Of a DNA stretch of 64,000 bases, positions 36,348 to 46,550 are shown piece by piece. Position numbers and translations under genes: made by a program. The notes below the pieces were generated by a model that was not told the DNA's origin, ran no database searches, and saw nothing but the letters and a program-made list of their open reading frames with translations. This stretch comes from Saprospiraceae bacterium. GTDB lineage: Bacteria > Bacteroidota > Bacteroidia > Chitinophagales > Saprospiraceae. Numbering within the stretch: the stretch's first letter is position 1; each line of letters starts with the position of its first letter. The stretch spans positions 114,875 through 178,874 of the forward strand of contig JALHLK010000005.1 of the NCBI GenBank assembly GCA_022844565.1, given 5' to 3'.

Positions 36348-38921
36348 TTATTTCTTTAAATCTTCATAATCAAACCAATCATAGACTGCTTCATTTTGTG
36401 AAGACGTGCCATTGCTGCTTGCATACATACCAATAAAAGGACCTGTAAAACCAAGTGTTTTTTCATCTGAGATTGCTTCCAAAGAAATACCCTCGGCCAA
36501 TGATTCCTTAGACCATTCTTTATCTCCAAACATAAAATTCATCTTACCATCCGCTGCTTTAATAGAAAAGATTACATCACTTTTAGTGTAAGGCTTTTCA
36601 GCAATGACTTCTATGTTTTTGCCTTGTCTTCTGATCAATTTAATGGTGTTTTGCGTTTTTACCATTTGATAGTAGTTGGTGCTTGCTCTGTAAATGGCTA
36701 CGCCTGCCACTTCATTTTGTGATTTTGCATTAAATTCCATTTTTGCTTGCATGAAAAAATCGTGATGGGTAATCCTTCTTATGATCATCGAAGGACTAAC
36801 CAAGCTATCCATGGTTTCTGGCAAAAGTTTCATCTTTAGTTTTCCATCTGCCAAGCTATAGAAGTTATCTTGGGGTGTCCGAGCAAAGTTCCACTGAAGG
36901 CCTAATTTATCTCCTTTAAATTGATCTTTGATATCTGCTAAAGGAACTGGACTCCAAGGTAAGTTAGGCCTTTTTCCATTATTTTCTAACTTGCCTATTC
37001 CCGGATTATAAACAGGTGTTTGCCCTTCAAACGTAACAGGTGTCAAGAAACTTTCTCTACCAAGCAAGGTTTTACCATCATTCTTTCTTTTACCAAGTGC
37101 TACACCCCACCAATCTCCATTTTGTAATTGCACTAAGTCTGAATGCCCTACCGAATGAATAGGATAATCTTGACCAAGGTTGCGATGTGTTAATACAGGA
37201 TTGGAATGATCTGGAATATATGGTCCGAAAATACTATCACTATGAAAGACTGTCACAGCATGATGATATCCTGTGCCTCCTTCAGCTACCAACAACATAT
37301 ATTTGCCATTGATCTTATAAAGATGAGGCCCTTCTGTCCATCTTGCATTTGTAGCATGACCGTGGGTCAACTGTTTTCTAGGTCCAACTAGTTTTTTTGT
37401 ATTTAAGTCCAATTCTTGTATCCATACCCCATTTTTATCAGGCCAATCAGTGATTCTACTGATATTGGCATGTCCTGTATAATAACACTTCCCATCATCA
37501 TCAAAAAACAAAGATGGGTCAATACCTGGAGAATCAAGCCATATAGGATCACTCCAAGGTCCTGCAGGGTTGGTAGCTGTGACATAAAAATTCCCTCCAC
37601 ATGTGACACAAGTGGTAATCAGATAAAAGGTATCCTTATGATGTCTTATAGTTACCGCATAAATCCCTCTTGAATCCTTTAGGCCTTTTGGTATTTTGAC
37701 CTGATCAGGTCTATGTAGTCCGTACCCTATCAAATTCCAATTGACCAAGTCACGACTCTTGTAGACAGGCATACCAGGATAAAATTCAAAACTCGATGTG
37801 ACTAAATAAAAATCATCACCTACCCTACAAATGGATGGATCTGGGTTAAAACCTGATATGATCGGATTTTCAAAATGGTCAGGAGGATAATTTATGGTAA
37901 TATCGCCACCCGCTATTTTTGCTCTTCTAACCAGTTCGTCATGTATTCTATGTGACCAATTGACAAATTTTTCTTCATTCGCTTTCTCTATTTCTGGAGT
38001 ACTTGTACCATTACTTGGTATATCATTTAACGAGACACCCCATTTGCCCATCAAAGCCCAATAAGTGGCTGCATCAGAATGGTCCACACTGTGGTTTACA
38101 AATTTACCATCGACAAAAATTGTTCCTAAAGCGCTAGTCCTAAATTGATTAAAATATGGTTTTCCTTTTTGAGAACCGCTTACAATACCGTGTTGACCGA
38201 TGGCAGCGCATTCATAGTACTGAATGACTCCAGATTTTGCCACCTCTTTCATGTAGGCACAAGCTTTCGCGTCTTCCCTACAATTGGCCACATCATATGG
38301 CTTATCCATACTTCCTTGATGCCAATAGGAATTTGTCCAATGCGCGATAAACTTGAGTTTTTTGAGTGGTTGAGTATTTTTATTACTAATGCAATGTTTG
38401 ACCAAAATAGCTGCCTCAGTCACAGAGCCCCATAATAATACATTTATCACATCTTTTTCTTTCGACGCTAAATCATACAATGCTTTTATGCTAGCGTGGT
38501 TAGCCAAAGACTTGTAATCTTTTGTAGGGTTAAAAGACTCACTTGTACTTTTGATGGATGATTCTATGAAATTCATTTCAGGTTGATATCCACCAATTTT
38601 TTTATTCAAGTTGATGATGTCTTGTTTGTAAGCTGACCCAAAATAAGATGCTGTCCATTGCGCTTGATTAGGACTCGTTTTATGAACATTTCTATGCGTT
38701 GAACTTACCACTATCCCTTTCGTATCAAATTCATTGGCCATCAACAGGTAGCCTGCCATTGCCGAAATATCATCAGGGTCATTGGCTGATCCTTCCTTTT
38801 CGATACCTCGGATATTTTTATCACTCATGTCGGTATATATCCATACTTTAGGTTTGGATTGAGCAAGTGCAAAACTTCCAAAACATAGCAATAAGGTTAT
38901 AGAAAAAATATATTTCATCAT
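36348..38921 (-). CDS. Nucleoside-hydrolase-like (DUF1593/Sde182-type) N-domain fused to GH43 beta-xylosidase/arabinofuranosidase-like module with C-terminal beta-sandwich
   Basis: N-domain near-duplicate of the downstream neighbour; then 'ENPIISGFNPDPSICRVGDDFYLVTSSFEFYPGMPVYKSRDLVNW', 'GIDPSLFFDDDGKCYYTG', 'WTEGPHLYKINGKYMLLVAEGGT', i.e. GH43. Confidence 0.85.
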   Translation of the reverse strand: MMKYIFSITLLLCFGSFALAQSKPKVWIYTDMSDKNIRGIEKEGSANDPDDISAMAGYLLMANEFDTKGIVVSSTHRNVHKTSPNQAQWTASYFGSAYKQDIINLNKKIGGYQPEMNFIESSIKSTSESFNPTKDYKSLANHASIKALYDLASKEKDVINVLLWGSVTEAAILVKHCISNKNTQPLKKLKFIAHWTNSYWHQGSMDKPYDVANCREDAKACAYMKEVAKSGVIQYYECAAIGQHGIVSGSQKGKPYFNQFRTSALGTIFVDGKFVNHSVDHSDAATYWALMGKWGVSLNDIPSNGTSTPEIEKANEEKFVNWSHRIHDELVRRAKIAGGDITINYPPDHFENPIISGFNPDPSICRVGDDFYLVTSSFEFYPGMPVYKSRDLVNWNLIGYGLHRPDQVKIPKGLKDSRGIYAVTIRHHKDTFYLITTCVTCGGNFYVTATNPAGPWSDPIWLDSPGIDPSLFFDDDGKCYYTGHANISRITDWPDKNGVWIQELDLNTKKLVGPRKQLTHGHATNARWTEGPHLYKINGKYMLLVAEGGTGYHHAVTVFHSDSIFGPYIPDHSNPVLTHRNLGQDYPIHSVGHSDLVQLQNGDWWGVALGKRKNDGKTLLGRESFLTPVTFEGQTPVYNPGIGKLENNGKRPNLPWSPVPLADIKDQFKGDKLGLQWNFARTPQDNFYSLADGKLKMKLLPETMDSLVSPSMIIRRITHHDFFMQAKMEFNAKSQNEVAGVAIYRASTNYYQMVKTQNTIKLIRRQGKNIEVIAEKPYTKSDVIFSIKAADGKMNFMFGDKEWSKESLAEGISLEAISDEKTLGFTGPFIGMYASSNGTSSQNEAVYDWFDYEDLKK

Positions 38922-40348
38922 TTTTGATTTTTATTTAAATTCGACATTATTGATTTCAACTCTAATTCTAACTTTTGCACCAAATCAGGTCTTGATTTAT
39001 TCATATTAGTTTTTTCTGAGACATCTTCTTTTAAATTGTATAATTCTGGAGTTGGCTTAGTTGTATCAACATTTCTAGCACCCCCATACGGAAGGTATTT
39101 CCAATCTCCTTTTCTTATTCCATGTACTTCTGTGCCTTTTGTATACAATACATAGTCTCTAGGAAGCTTATTTTTACTATTTTCTAAATGAGCAGAAATA
39201 TCAATACCATGAACGTTATTATATTTAGCTCCCGCATAGTTTGCTATGGTAGGGAAGAAATCTACGGAAGATACAATTTCATCACTTACCTTACCGTGAT
39301 CCCATCGCCCAGGCCAACTCATTATACATGGCACTCGTACTCCTCCTTCGTAGTTGGTAAATTTTCCATCGCGCAATGGATCTGCACTTCCAGAATCAGC
39401 CTTATAACCAAGCCATGGACCATTGTCAGAAGTAAAAATGATGATCGTGTTTTTATCTATCTTTTTGTCTTTCAATGCTTGAATTAACGCCCCAGTATAC
39501 CAATCAATCTCCTCAATCACATCACCATATAAACCTCGCTCGCTCTTGTTTTTAAATTTTTCAGAAACAAAAAGTGGAACGTGAGGCATAGCAGGTGTTA
39601 AATAGATGAGGAAAGGCTTATTACTATTTTTTTCAATAAAATTTATTGCCCGATCAAACAATCTTGGGGTTAAAGTGGCCTGATTGCAAGGATATTCGAC
39701 TATCTTATTACCTTCAAATAAAGGCACTAACTCCTTGATGCCGTGATCTACTATTTTTTTTCGTTCATTGTAGTTTTCTTTAATAAATTGTTGGTCTTCT
39801 TTTGCTCGTTCTAGCGTATAACCATTTAAAAAGCGAACCGTATCAGCAAATTTATGCGTAGACCCAATAAACATATCGTTGCTATACGGGATACCAAAAT
39901 TCTCATCAAATCCTTGGTTTTGCGGAAGATAATAATCCAAATCACCTAAGTGCCATTTACCAAAACAAGCTGTCTTATATCCTTCTGTTTTTAATACTTC
40001 TGCGATTGTAATTTGTTCAGGCTCTAATGCTTTTCTATCAGGGAAGATTACATTTCCTACACCATTGCCAAAAGAATATTTACCCGTGAGTAGCGATGCT
40101 CTAGAAGGTGTACAAACCGAGGCACTCACGTAAAAGTTTGTAAACCTAATTCCTTCGGCAGCCAGTTTGTCGATATTAGGAGTCTTTATTTTGGGCGAAC
40201 CATAACATCCTAAATCCTGATATCCTTGATCGTCAGTAAAAATTATGATGACATTTGGTTTGGAAAATGTAGATTTATTTTGGCCTGTTACATTTTGAAA
40301 TGAACAAGAGGACAATACAACCAATAATAAAATTAAAACCTTTTCCAT
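38918..40348 (-). CDS. Arylsulfatase family protein, lipoprotein
   Basis: 'VIIIFTDDQGYQDLGCYG', motif SVCTPSRASLLTG, 'GKWHLG'; lipobox VLSSC. Confidence 0.94.
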   Translation of the reverse strand: MEKVLILLLVVLSSCSFQNVTGQNKSTFSKPNVIIIFTDDQGYQDLGCYGSPKIKTPNIDKLAAEGIRFTNFYVSASVCTPSRASLLTGKYSFGNGVGNVIFPDRKALEPEQITIAEVLKTEGYKTACFGKWHLGDLDYYLPQNQGFDENFGIPYSNDMFIGSTHKFADTVRFLNGYTLERAKEDQQFIKENYNERKKIVDHGIKELVPLFEGNKIVEYPCNQATLTPRLFDRAINFIEKNSNKPFLIYLTPAMPHVPLFVSEKFKNKSERGLYGDVIEEIDWYTGALIQALKDKKIDKNTIIIFTSDNGPWLGYKADSGSADPLRDGKFTNYEGGVRVPCIMSWPGRWDHGKVSDEIVSSVDFFPTIANYAGAKYNNVHGIDISAHLENSKNKLPRDYVLYTKGTEVHGIRKGDWKYLPYGGARNVDTTKPTPELYNLKEDVSEKTNMNKSRPDLVQKLELELKSIMSNLNKNQK

Positions 40349-40349
40349 T

Positions 40350-41942
40350 TTATTTACTTTTTTCCCACGGCATCAATTGCATATGATTGGGCCTGAGTGC
40401 TTTTATTTTTTGATTGGTTTCCACAGCCAGTTTTTGTTTTTTCTGAAAATCAGCTTGGCTTTCTCCGGGATTCCAATACCAAGGATGTGGTACGTGAACC
40501 GTTTTAAAATACAATTCAATTTTTTTAACTATCTCAGGGTAAAATGCACTTAGATCTTTGGAGCAGTTCTGATCCTCATCAATCAGAAACAGCTCTAATT
40601 GGTTATTTGGGTGTTCTCGATGAGCAAACCAAGGGCCCATCCTCACAGATTGCTCATTGTTTTTATAGAAGTAAAATGGTCTATCAAATGGAATGTTTGA
40701 TGCCTTGCCTTGGAGGATTGGTAATAGAGAATACCCATCTAAGTTTTTGGGTATTCTTTTGTTAATCATTTGTGCGAATGTCGGAAACAAATCTAAAAGC
40801 CAGACTGGCTGCGTGATGATTTGGGATTGTTTTTGATTGGGCAATTTAATGAAAAAAGGAATGCGCATGCCTGCCTCTCTGACTGAAAATTTACCACCAT
40901 GAAAAGGGCCTTTATTTTCTAACCACTGATCATCCTTCCATACTTGTTGATCATCTTTGGTTCTTATTGGGTTGTGCATAGCATATCCATTATCCGAAGC
41001 AAAAATGATCATCGTGTTGTCATAAATACCTGCACTTTTCAACTCTTGAATAATTTTACCAACCGAGATATCCAATCTTTTGACCATAGCACCCCATTCT
41101 CTTGATCTTAACTCCATATCTTTCCTATCTGTCAAGTCACGTAAATCATCTACGATTTGTGGACCATGTGGTAAATTAGTGGTGTAATACAAGAAAAATG
41201 GTTTGCTTTTATTAGCTTTTATAAAGTCTAGGGCCTCTCTATCAAACTCATCGACTGCATAAACACCATTGTTTTCTGACATGTATTTTAGTTTTCCATT
41301 GCCATCATACATGCTTTCAAAATCAAAGCTTTTAGGATCTCTTTCTTTATCGTACAATACTTCCAGATTGAAAGCACTATTCGAGGGATAATCGACAATT
41401 GCCCCATTTCTGTACAAGTTTAAAGGAAAAAATGAATGGGCTTCATAGTGATCATAATATCCAAAATGATAATCAAATCCTTGCTTTCGTGGATCTCCTA
41501 TGCTGTTGGGGTATCCAAGACCCCATTTTCCTATCACTGCTGTTTTATAGCCGCTTTGTTGCAGCATTTTGGGGAAAGTCACGCTGTTTTCAGGTAATTC
41601 CTCAAAACCTCTTGCGCTTGAATTGATACGTATCGGACTTTTGCCTACATGCAAGCCTGTGAGCATACAACCGCGTGAGGGAGCACACTCAGGTGCGGGT
41701 GCATATGCTTGAGTAAACCGTGTGGATTGACTTGCTATTGCATCTAAATTTGGAGTAGCAAAATTAGTCTGTCCGTAACAACTTAAATCTCGAAAACTGA
41801 GATCATCGGAAAAAATATAGACAATGTTTGGCTTTTGAGCATAAGTCAATTCTGACATTCCAATCCAAGAAATATACGTAAAGAATAACTTGATGAAAGA
41901 TTGTCTTAAATTAACAGATATTTTTTGAGTATTCTTTTCCAT
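40350..41942 (-). CDS. Arylsulfatase family protein
   Basis: 'NIVYIFSDDLSFRDLSCYGQ', motif PECAPSRGCMLTG, 'GKWGLGYP'. Confidence 0.94.
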   Translation of the reverse strand: MEKNTQKISVNLRQSFIKLFFTYISWIGMSELTYAQKPNIVYIFSDDLSFRDLSCYGQTNFATPNLDAIASQSTRFTQAYAPAPECAPSRGCMLTGLHVGKSPIRINSSARGFEELPENSVTFPKMLQQSGYKTAVIGKWGLGYPNSIGDPRKQGFDYHFGYYDHYEAHSFFPLNLYRNGAIVDYPSNSAFNLEVLYDKERDPKSFDFESMYDGNGKLKYMSENNGVYAVDEFDREALDFIKANKSKPFFLYYTTNLPHGPQIVDDLRDLTDRKDMELRSREWGAMVKRLDISVGKIIQELKSAGIYDNTMIIFASDNGYAMHNPIRTKDDQQVWKDDQWLENKGPFHGGKFSVREAGMRIPFFIKLPNQKQSQIITQPVWLLDLFPTFAQMINKRIPKNLDGYSLLPILQGKASNIPFDRPFYFYKNNEQSVRMGPWFAHREHPNNQLELFLIDEDQNCSKDLSAFYPEIVKKIELYFKTVHVPHPWYWNPGESQADFQKKQKLAVETNQKIKALRPNHMQLMPWEKSK

Positions 41943-41978
41943 ATTAAATTTTCATCTTAAATCGCTTGAAATTTCAAA

Positions 41979-43838
41979 TTATTCATTTACTCCCATTACA
42001 GGCTTACCCGTCAACTTGTCTTTTGCCCAAGTTGATTTGTTTGCTTTTGTAACACGTTCTTTATCCAACTTAATCACTTTTCTATCGTAAGTATAAAAAC
42101 CATTCATTTCATTTTCGACATCGGTCCATTGAGTATAAACAGCTCCTGAAAGACCACCCGCTAAAAACTTATCGGTAATCATGCCAATAAACTTTTCATA
42201 TTCTGCCGTAGCGTCATCCTTTCCTTTATAATTGTAATGAACCCAAGGCCCATCATCATCCCAAATATGACCAGGTACCAAATAACCGATAGCTCCGTAT
42301 TCACCATTGACGGTGGCTCTCCGATCACTGACTAAAGGTAAAGACGGTGGTCTATAACTATGATTGTCCTTGATATGCCCCACTTCATAATCGATATTTG
42401 GTCTACCAGCATCGATGCCGCTATTTCCTGTGACCAACCGATGGGGATCCAATTTCATGACATGATTGGTCAGTCGATCCACGTCGTAGATCCCCCAATG
42501 TTCATTAAAAACTATCCAATTGACAATGCTTGGGTGATTCCAGTTTTGGGTGATCATGTGATGCAATTCAGCTTCAAATTGGATTTTTTCTTCTTCATTT
42601 CGTTTTTTAAAGGTATTGGGCATATCTTGCCATACTAAGATTCCCAATTTATCGCACCAATAGTACCACCTTTGCGGCTCTACTTTGATATGTTTGCGAA
42701 TCATGTTAAATCCCCATTCTTTGGTCATTTCTATGTCCCACTTGAGTGCTTCATCAGTTGGGGCAGTATAAATACCATCGGGCCAAAAACCCTGATCCAG
42801 CGGTCCAAATTGAAATAAGAAATGATTATTCAATGCTAAACGTTGTGTTCCTTTTTCATTTTTTAAGGAAATTTTTCGCAGTGCGGCATAGCTCTTCACT
42901 TTATCAAGTTCTTTACCTAAGCTATCCATCAAAATGATCTCCAAATCGTACAAATGTGGATTAGAAGGCGACCAAAGTATAGGATTTGTTATCTTCGTAG
43001 TTACAATATTTTGCGCTAGATCTTCGCTAGATTCGATAGTACCAATTGCGGTTTTTAAATTGACTTTTATTTGAGATTTATTGGGAGCGTTGCCCAAAAA
43101 GGTAGTCTTGACGCTAATACTAGGGTTGTCAATATCAGTCGTGATGTGTAAATCTTTAATAGAAACCTTTGGTACGGGTTCTAACCAAACCGTCTGCCAA
43201 ATGCCTGATGCTGGTGCATAAGCATATCTTTGCGGATCATCAAAGCGAGATCTGTTCTGTTTTCCTACTGCTATCGCTTCTGTATCGGTAGGGTCATAAA
43301 CTTCTACGATGATTTCATTGGTTTTATCAGTTAACAAGTAGTTGGTGACATCAAATGAAAAGCGATCATACCCTCCTTTGTGCTCACCAATACTCCTACC
43401 GTTGATATAAACTATCGCCTTCCAATCTACAGCACCAAAATGCAGAAGGACCTTTTGATTAACCCATGATTTTGGGATGTTAAATGTACGACGATACCAA
43501 GCGGTGTTGGATGCTAATTGGCGATTGATACCTGAAAGTTGTGACTCCCATGGAAAAGGAACCAAGATTTTTTCCTTAAGTTTTCGATTTGTCGGCACTT
43601 TATCACCTACTTTTGCCTCTTCAAATTGCCAATAGCCATTCAGATTCATCCATTGGTCGCGATGCATAATGGGTCTAGGGTATTCTCCGAGTACATTGTT
43701 GGTATCTACCTTGTCAAACCACTGTGTTTTTAAATTCTTTTGTGCACCCAAACTAAGGTTAGTAAGAATAAATACGATCAAGCCAATAAAACTTTTATTT
43801 ACCACCCACATCCTGTTATTTTTTTTGTTTTGCCACAT
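41979..43838 (-). CDS. Glycoside hydrolase family 2 (beta-galactosidase/beta-glucuronidase-like)
   Basis: 'NLNGYWQFEEA', 'VPFPWESQLSG', 'AWYRRTFNIP', acid/base context 'IVNWIVFNEHWG', nucleophile context 'VNGEYGAIGY'. Confidence 0.93.
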   Translation of the reverse strand: MWQNKKNNRMWVVNKSFIGLIVFILTNLSLGAQKNLKTQWFDKVDTNNVLGEYPRPIMHRDQWMNLNGYWQFEEAKVGDKVPTNRKLKEKILVPFPWESQLSGINRQLASNTAWYRRTFNIPKSWVNQKVLLHFGAVDWKAIVYINGRSIGEHKGGYDRFSFDVTNYLLTDKTNEIIVEVYDPTDTEAIAVGKQNRSRFDDPQRYAYAPASGIWQTVWLEPVPKVSIKDLHITTDIDNPSISVKTTFLGNAPNKSQIKVNLKTAIGTIESSEDLAQNIVTTKITNPILWSPSNPHLYDLEIILMDSLGKELDKVKSYAALRKISLKNEKGTQRLALNNHFLFQFGPLDQGFWPDGIYTAPTDEALKWDIEMTKEWGFNMIRKHIKVEPQRWYYWCDKLGILVWQDMPNTFKKRNEEEKIQFEAELHHMITQNWNHPSIVNWIVFNEHWGIYDVDRLTNHVMKLDPHRLVTGNSGIDAGRPNIDYEVGHIKDNHSYRPPSLPLVSDRRATVNGEYGAIGYLVPGHIWDDDGPWVHYNYKGKDDATAEYEKFIGMITDKFLAGGLSGAVYTQWTDVENEMNGFYTYDRKVIKLDKERVTKANKSTWAKDKLTGKPVMGVNE

Positions 43839-44929
43839 TGATAAGTGTTGATAATTGCTGAATTATTACAAATAGATAAGTTTAATTTTCCAGGTCCACT
43901 ATGACCTATTGGAGCGGTCATGTGTATATTTTTTGCTTTTACGGATAAAAGTACATCGGGAGATTTAAGTAAGAACAAAGGAAGACTACTATCAGATTTG
44001 AGCAGTAAACTATCAGGATAATTTGCCATTAAACCATCAATCTCAACATTTGTATTCAGACTTCCATTCTTAGTTGAAGCACTAAATAATGCCAAATGTC
44101 TTTTTTTTTCAGGACTAGATATGACTAAGATATTTTTTAGTTTATGATACGATTTATTTGGTTTACTGCCCCAGCCTAACTGAAAAGGTGCACCATTCCC
44201 ATTGTGTATAATGGTTACATTTTCTACAGTGATGTCACGATACAATTTTATAGCATCATCCCAACATTCGAATTTTGAATTTTTGATAATCGAACCTTTC
44301 CCCGCACTTACTCCGTCAGAATTACTTTGAAAATCAGGATATGGCCTATCAAACTTGATGTGTACATTGTTTATATCTACTTTTGCAGAAAATGTTGTAA
44401 TAGCATAAGTACGAGCATTATGTATGGTTAAATTGTTGACTGTTATGACAGCATTAGTGTCTTTTCCCAAATAACTTACCGCTCCATATTGCCACTTATG
44501 ACAGTCATCGACCCTGTCATCACCTTTAGGTCCATCGTTACAAGAACTTTCTGGATGCGCTTTTCCGTCTGGTCCTAAAGCCCAATTTTTGGTAATGGTG
44601 CCATATATGATGGATGTCTGTCGGTTTTTTCCTGAAATGGTTATTGATTTTGAAGCTCTAAAACCACCTTTGATGGTGACATTTGGATTTATAATGATTT
44701 TATCAACTACATTGGGTACTTCCCAATAAAACCCCTCTAAATCATAGTCTTCTTCAGCAGCTACACTAAAGTTTACAGACTTTGAGAAAGTGATGGTTTT
44801 AGACTTTTTATTCCAAGTAATGTGTTCAGCATTTACACCTTTTGGTAATAATAAAGTGTTGAGATCATCAGGACTATTCAATCCAATCAGCAAGCAAAAG
44901 AAAATACCAAAACTCAAAACTATATTCAT
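43799..44929 (-). CDS. Secreted right-handed beta-helix protein; possible iota-carrageenase/polygalacturonase-like hydrolase
   Basis: Signal peptide; 'TIKGGFRASKSITISGKNRQTSIIYGTI', 'TVNNLTIHNARTYAITTF', 'SDGVSAGKGSIIKNSKFECWDDAIKLY' (beta-helix with DD motif). Confidence 0.7.
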   Translation of the reverse strand: MNIVLSFGIFFCLLIGLNSPDDLNTLLLPKGVNAEHITWNKKSKTITFSKSVNFSVAAEEDYDLEGFYWEVPNVVDKIIINPNVTIKGGFRASKSITISGKNRQTSIIYGTITKNWALGPDGKAHPESSCNDGPKGDDRVDDCHKWQYGAVSYLGKDTNAVITVNNLTIHNARTYAITTFSAKVDINNVHIKFDRPYPDFQSNSDGVSAGKGSIIKNSKFECWDDAIKLYRDITVENVTIIHNGNGAPFQLGWGSKPNKSYHKLKNILVISSPEKKRHLALFSASTKNGSLNTNVEIDGLMANYPDSLLLKSDSSLPLFLLKSPDVLLSVKAKNIHMTAPIGHSGPGKLNLSICNNSAIINTYQCGKTKKITGCGW

Positions 44930-46363
44930 TTATTTAGGTATGTGTTTTGAAAGATCGTTCATCAAAGTTATATATTTAGAGTCAGATGCCAAATTAGTAA
45001 ATTGGTGTGGATCTTTGTCATTATCATACAATTCTTTACTTCCGTCCATATATTGGATATAATGCCAATTGTCCATAATCACAGCGTGACTACCTTTGGG
45101 ATATGTCACCACTGCGGGAGTTGTCCTTTTTGCTTTTGGGTTTTTTAATACATCGACAAATGATTTACCTTCTAAGTGTGCTGGAATTTTTTCACCTAAT
45201 AACTCGAGGATTGTTGGATATAAATCTAGATAAGAAACCTGAGTCTTCGTAATAGCAGGTTTTTGATTAGGTACAAAAACCATAAAAGGTGCACTTGTAG
45301 CAAGACTCCAAAGGGAGTACTTTTCCCATCTTCGTTTCTCTCCCAACTGAAAACCATGGTCAGACCACAAAACAACGATGGTGTTGTGTTTATATTTACT
45401 ATTTTCAAGACCTTTTAATACTTCACCTACACAAGCATCTGCAAATGACATACTTGCTAAATAGCCTTGTACTGCTGGTAATAACTGTTTCTTTTCTTCC
45501 ACAAAACTTACAAATTTGCTTGCAAAGTTTGTTTGACCAAATTCAGGAATATCTTTCATATCATCAGCTTTCCTTACAGGAGTCTTTAGCTTATCCAAAG
45601 GATAAAGATCAAAATATTCTTTAGGAGCTATAAAAGGTGCATGTGGCCTACTGATCCCGCAAGCCGCAAAAAATGGTTTATCATGTTCTTGCTTTAAATA
45701 ATCCGCAATAAAACCTGCATTTTTCCAATCCCATGACTCCTCTTTCTTTTGATCAGCGTGACCCCATACTTGGGATTTAGTCAAATAGCTAGGACCTTCT
45801 TTCTCTGTGATTTCATCGCTCATAGCGCCTTCTAACCATGCTGCTTGACCGTTTTTATCTAGATACTTTCTATCACCAGTGATGCCTCCATTAGCTTTAT
45901 GCTGTTCATTCCAAGATATTGGGTCTGAAATTGGATTAGCTACAGCTTGCAAGCCTCTGCCAAAGTGAAATAATTTACCTGCACCAACGGTCTCATATCC
46001 CATCTTTTGAAGGTATTGGGGTAAAGTAACTCTTTGTAGCCCACCATCATTGAGTCTGAAATTTCCTTTATTTTCATACTGACCTGTGGTTTCAGGTCGT
46101 TGTCCTGTCCAAATCGCAGTACGAGATGGATTACAGGCAGGAAATACACAATGTGCGTTTGTAAAGTGTGTAGATTTTGAAGCTAGTTTATCAATATTTG
46201 GGGTAATGGCAGGTCCAGCATTATACCCAATCCAATTATTCATGTCATCAATGGCAATAAAAAGGATATTGTACTTTGTCTGTGAATATTCTTTAATATT
46301 TTTTTTCTGACATCCTAAAAGGGAAAAAAACAAAAGAAGGAAACATAAAATTTGCTTTGCCAA
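44930..46363 (-). CDS. Sulfatase (iduronate-2-sulfatase-like), lipoprotein
   Basis: 'ILFIAIDDMNNWIGYNAGP', motif FPACNPSRTAIWTG, 'LWSDHGFQLGEKRRWEKYSLW'; lipobox LLGC. Confidence 0.94.
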   Translation of the reverse strand: MAKQILCFLLLFFSLLGCQKKNIKEYSQTKYNILFIAIDDMNNWIGYNAGPAITPNIDKLASKSTHFTNAHCVFPACNPSRTAIWTGQRPETTGQYENKGNFRLNDGGLQRVTLPQYLQKMGYETVGAGKLFHFGRGLQAVANPISDPISWNEQHKANGGITGDRKYLDKNGQAAWLEGAMSDEITEKEGPSYLTKSQVWGHADQKKEESWDWKNAGFIADYLKQEHDKPFFAACGISRPHAPFIAPKEYFDLYPLDKLKTPVRKADDMKDIPEFGQTNFASKFVSFVEEKKQLLPAVQGYLASMSFADACVGEVLKGLENSKYKHNTIVVLWSDHGFQLGEKRRWEKYSLWSLATSAPFMVFVPNQKPAITKTQVSYLDLYPTILELLGEKIPAHLEGKSFVDVLKNPKAKRTTPAVVTYPKGSHAVIMDNWHYIQYMDGSKELYDNDKDPHQFTNLASDSKYITLMNDLSKHIPK

Positions 46364-46474
46364 TTATTATTTGATTTATATGTGAATAAAATTTTTACTG
46401 ATACTACTTAGAAATAATTAATTCAAAAAAACTATAAGAATTTGGAGTGCTATATTTAAGAGCTTAAATATATT

Positions 46475-46513
46475 AAAAAAGAAAAGGGTGATTATTAAAT
46501 TAAGCACCCTTTC
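46475..46513 (-). terminator. Intrinsic terminator downstream of the SusC/SusD/lipoprotein genes
   Basis: Minus strand AAAGGGTG... read as AGAAAGGGTG-(14 nt loop)-CACCCTTTTCTTTTTT; 8-bp stem with T-rich tail. Confidence 0.7.
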
Positions 46514-46550
46514 TATCATTATTAATAAAGCCACATTTATTTTTAAAAAA

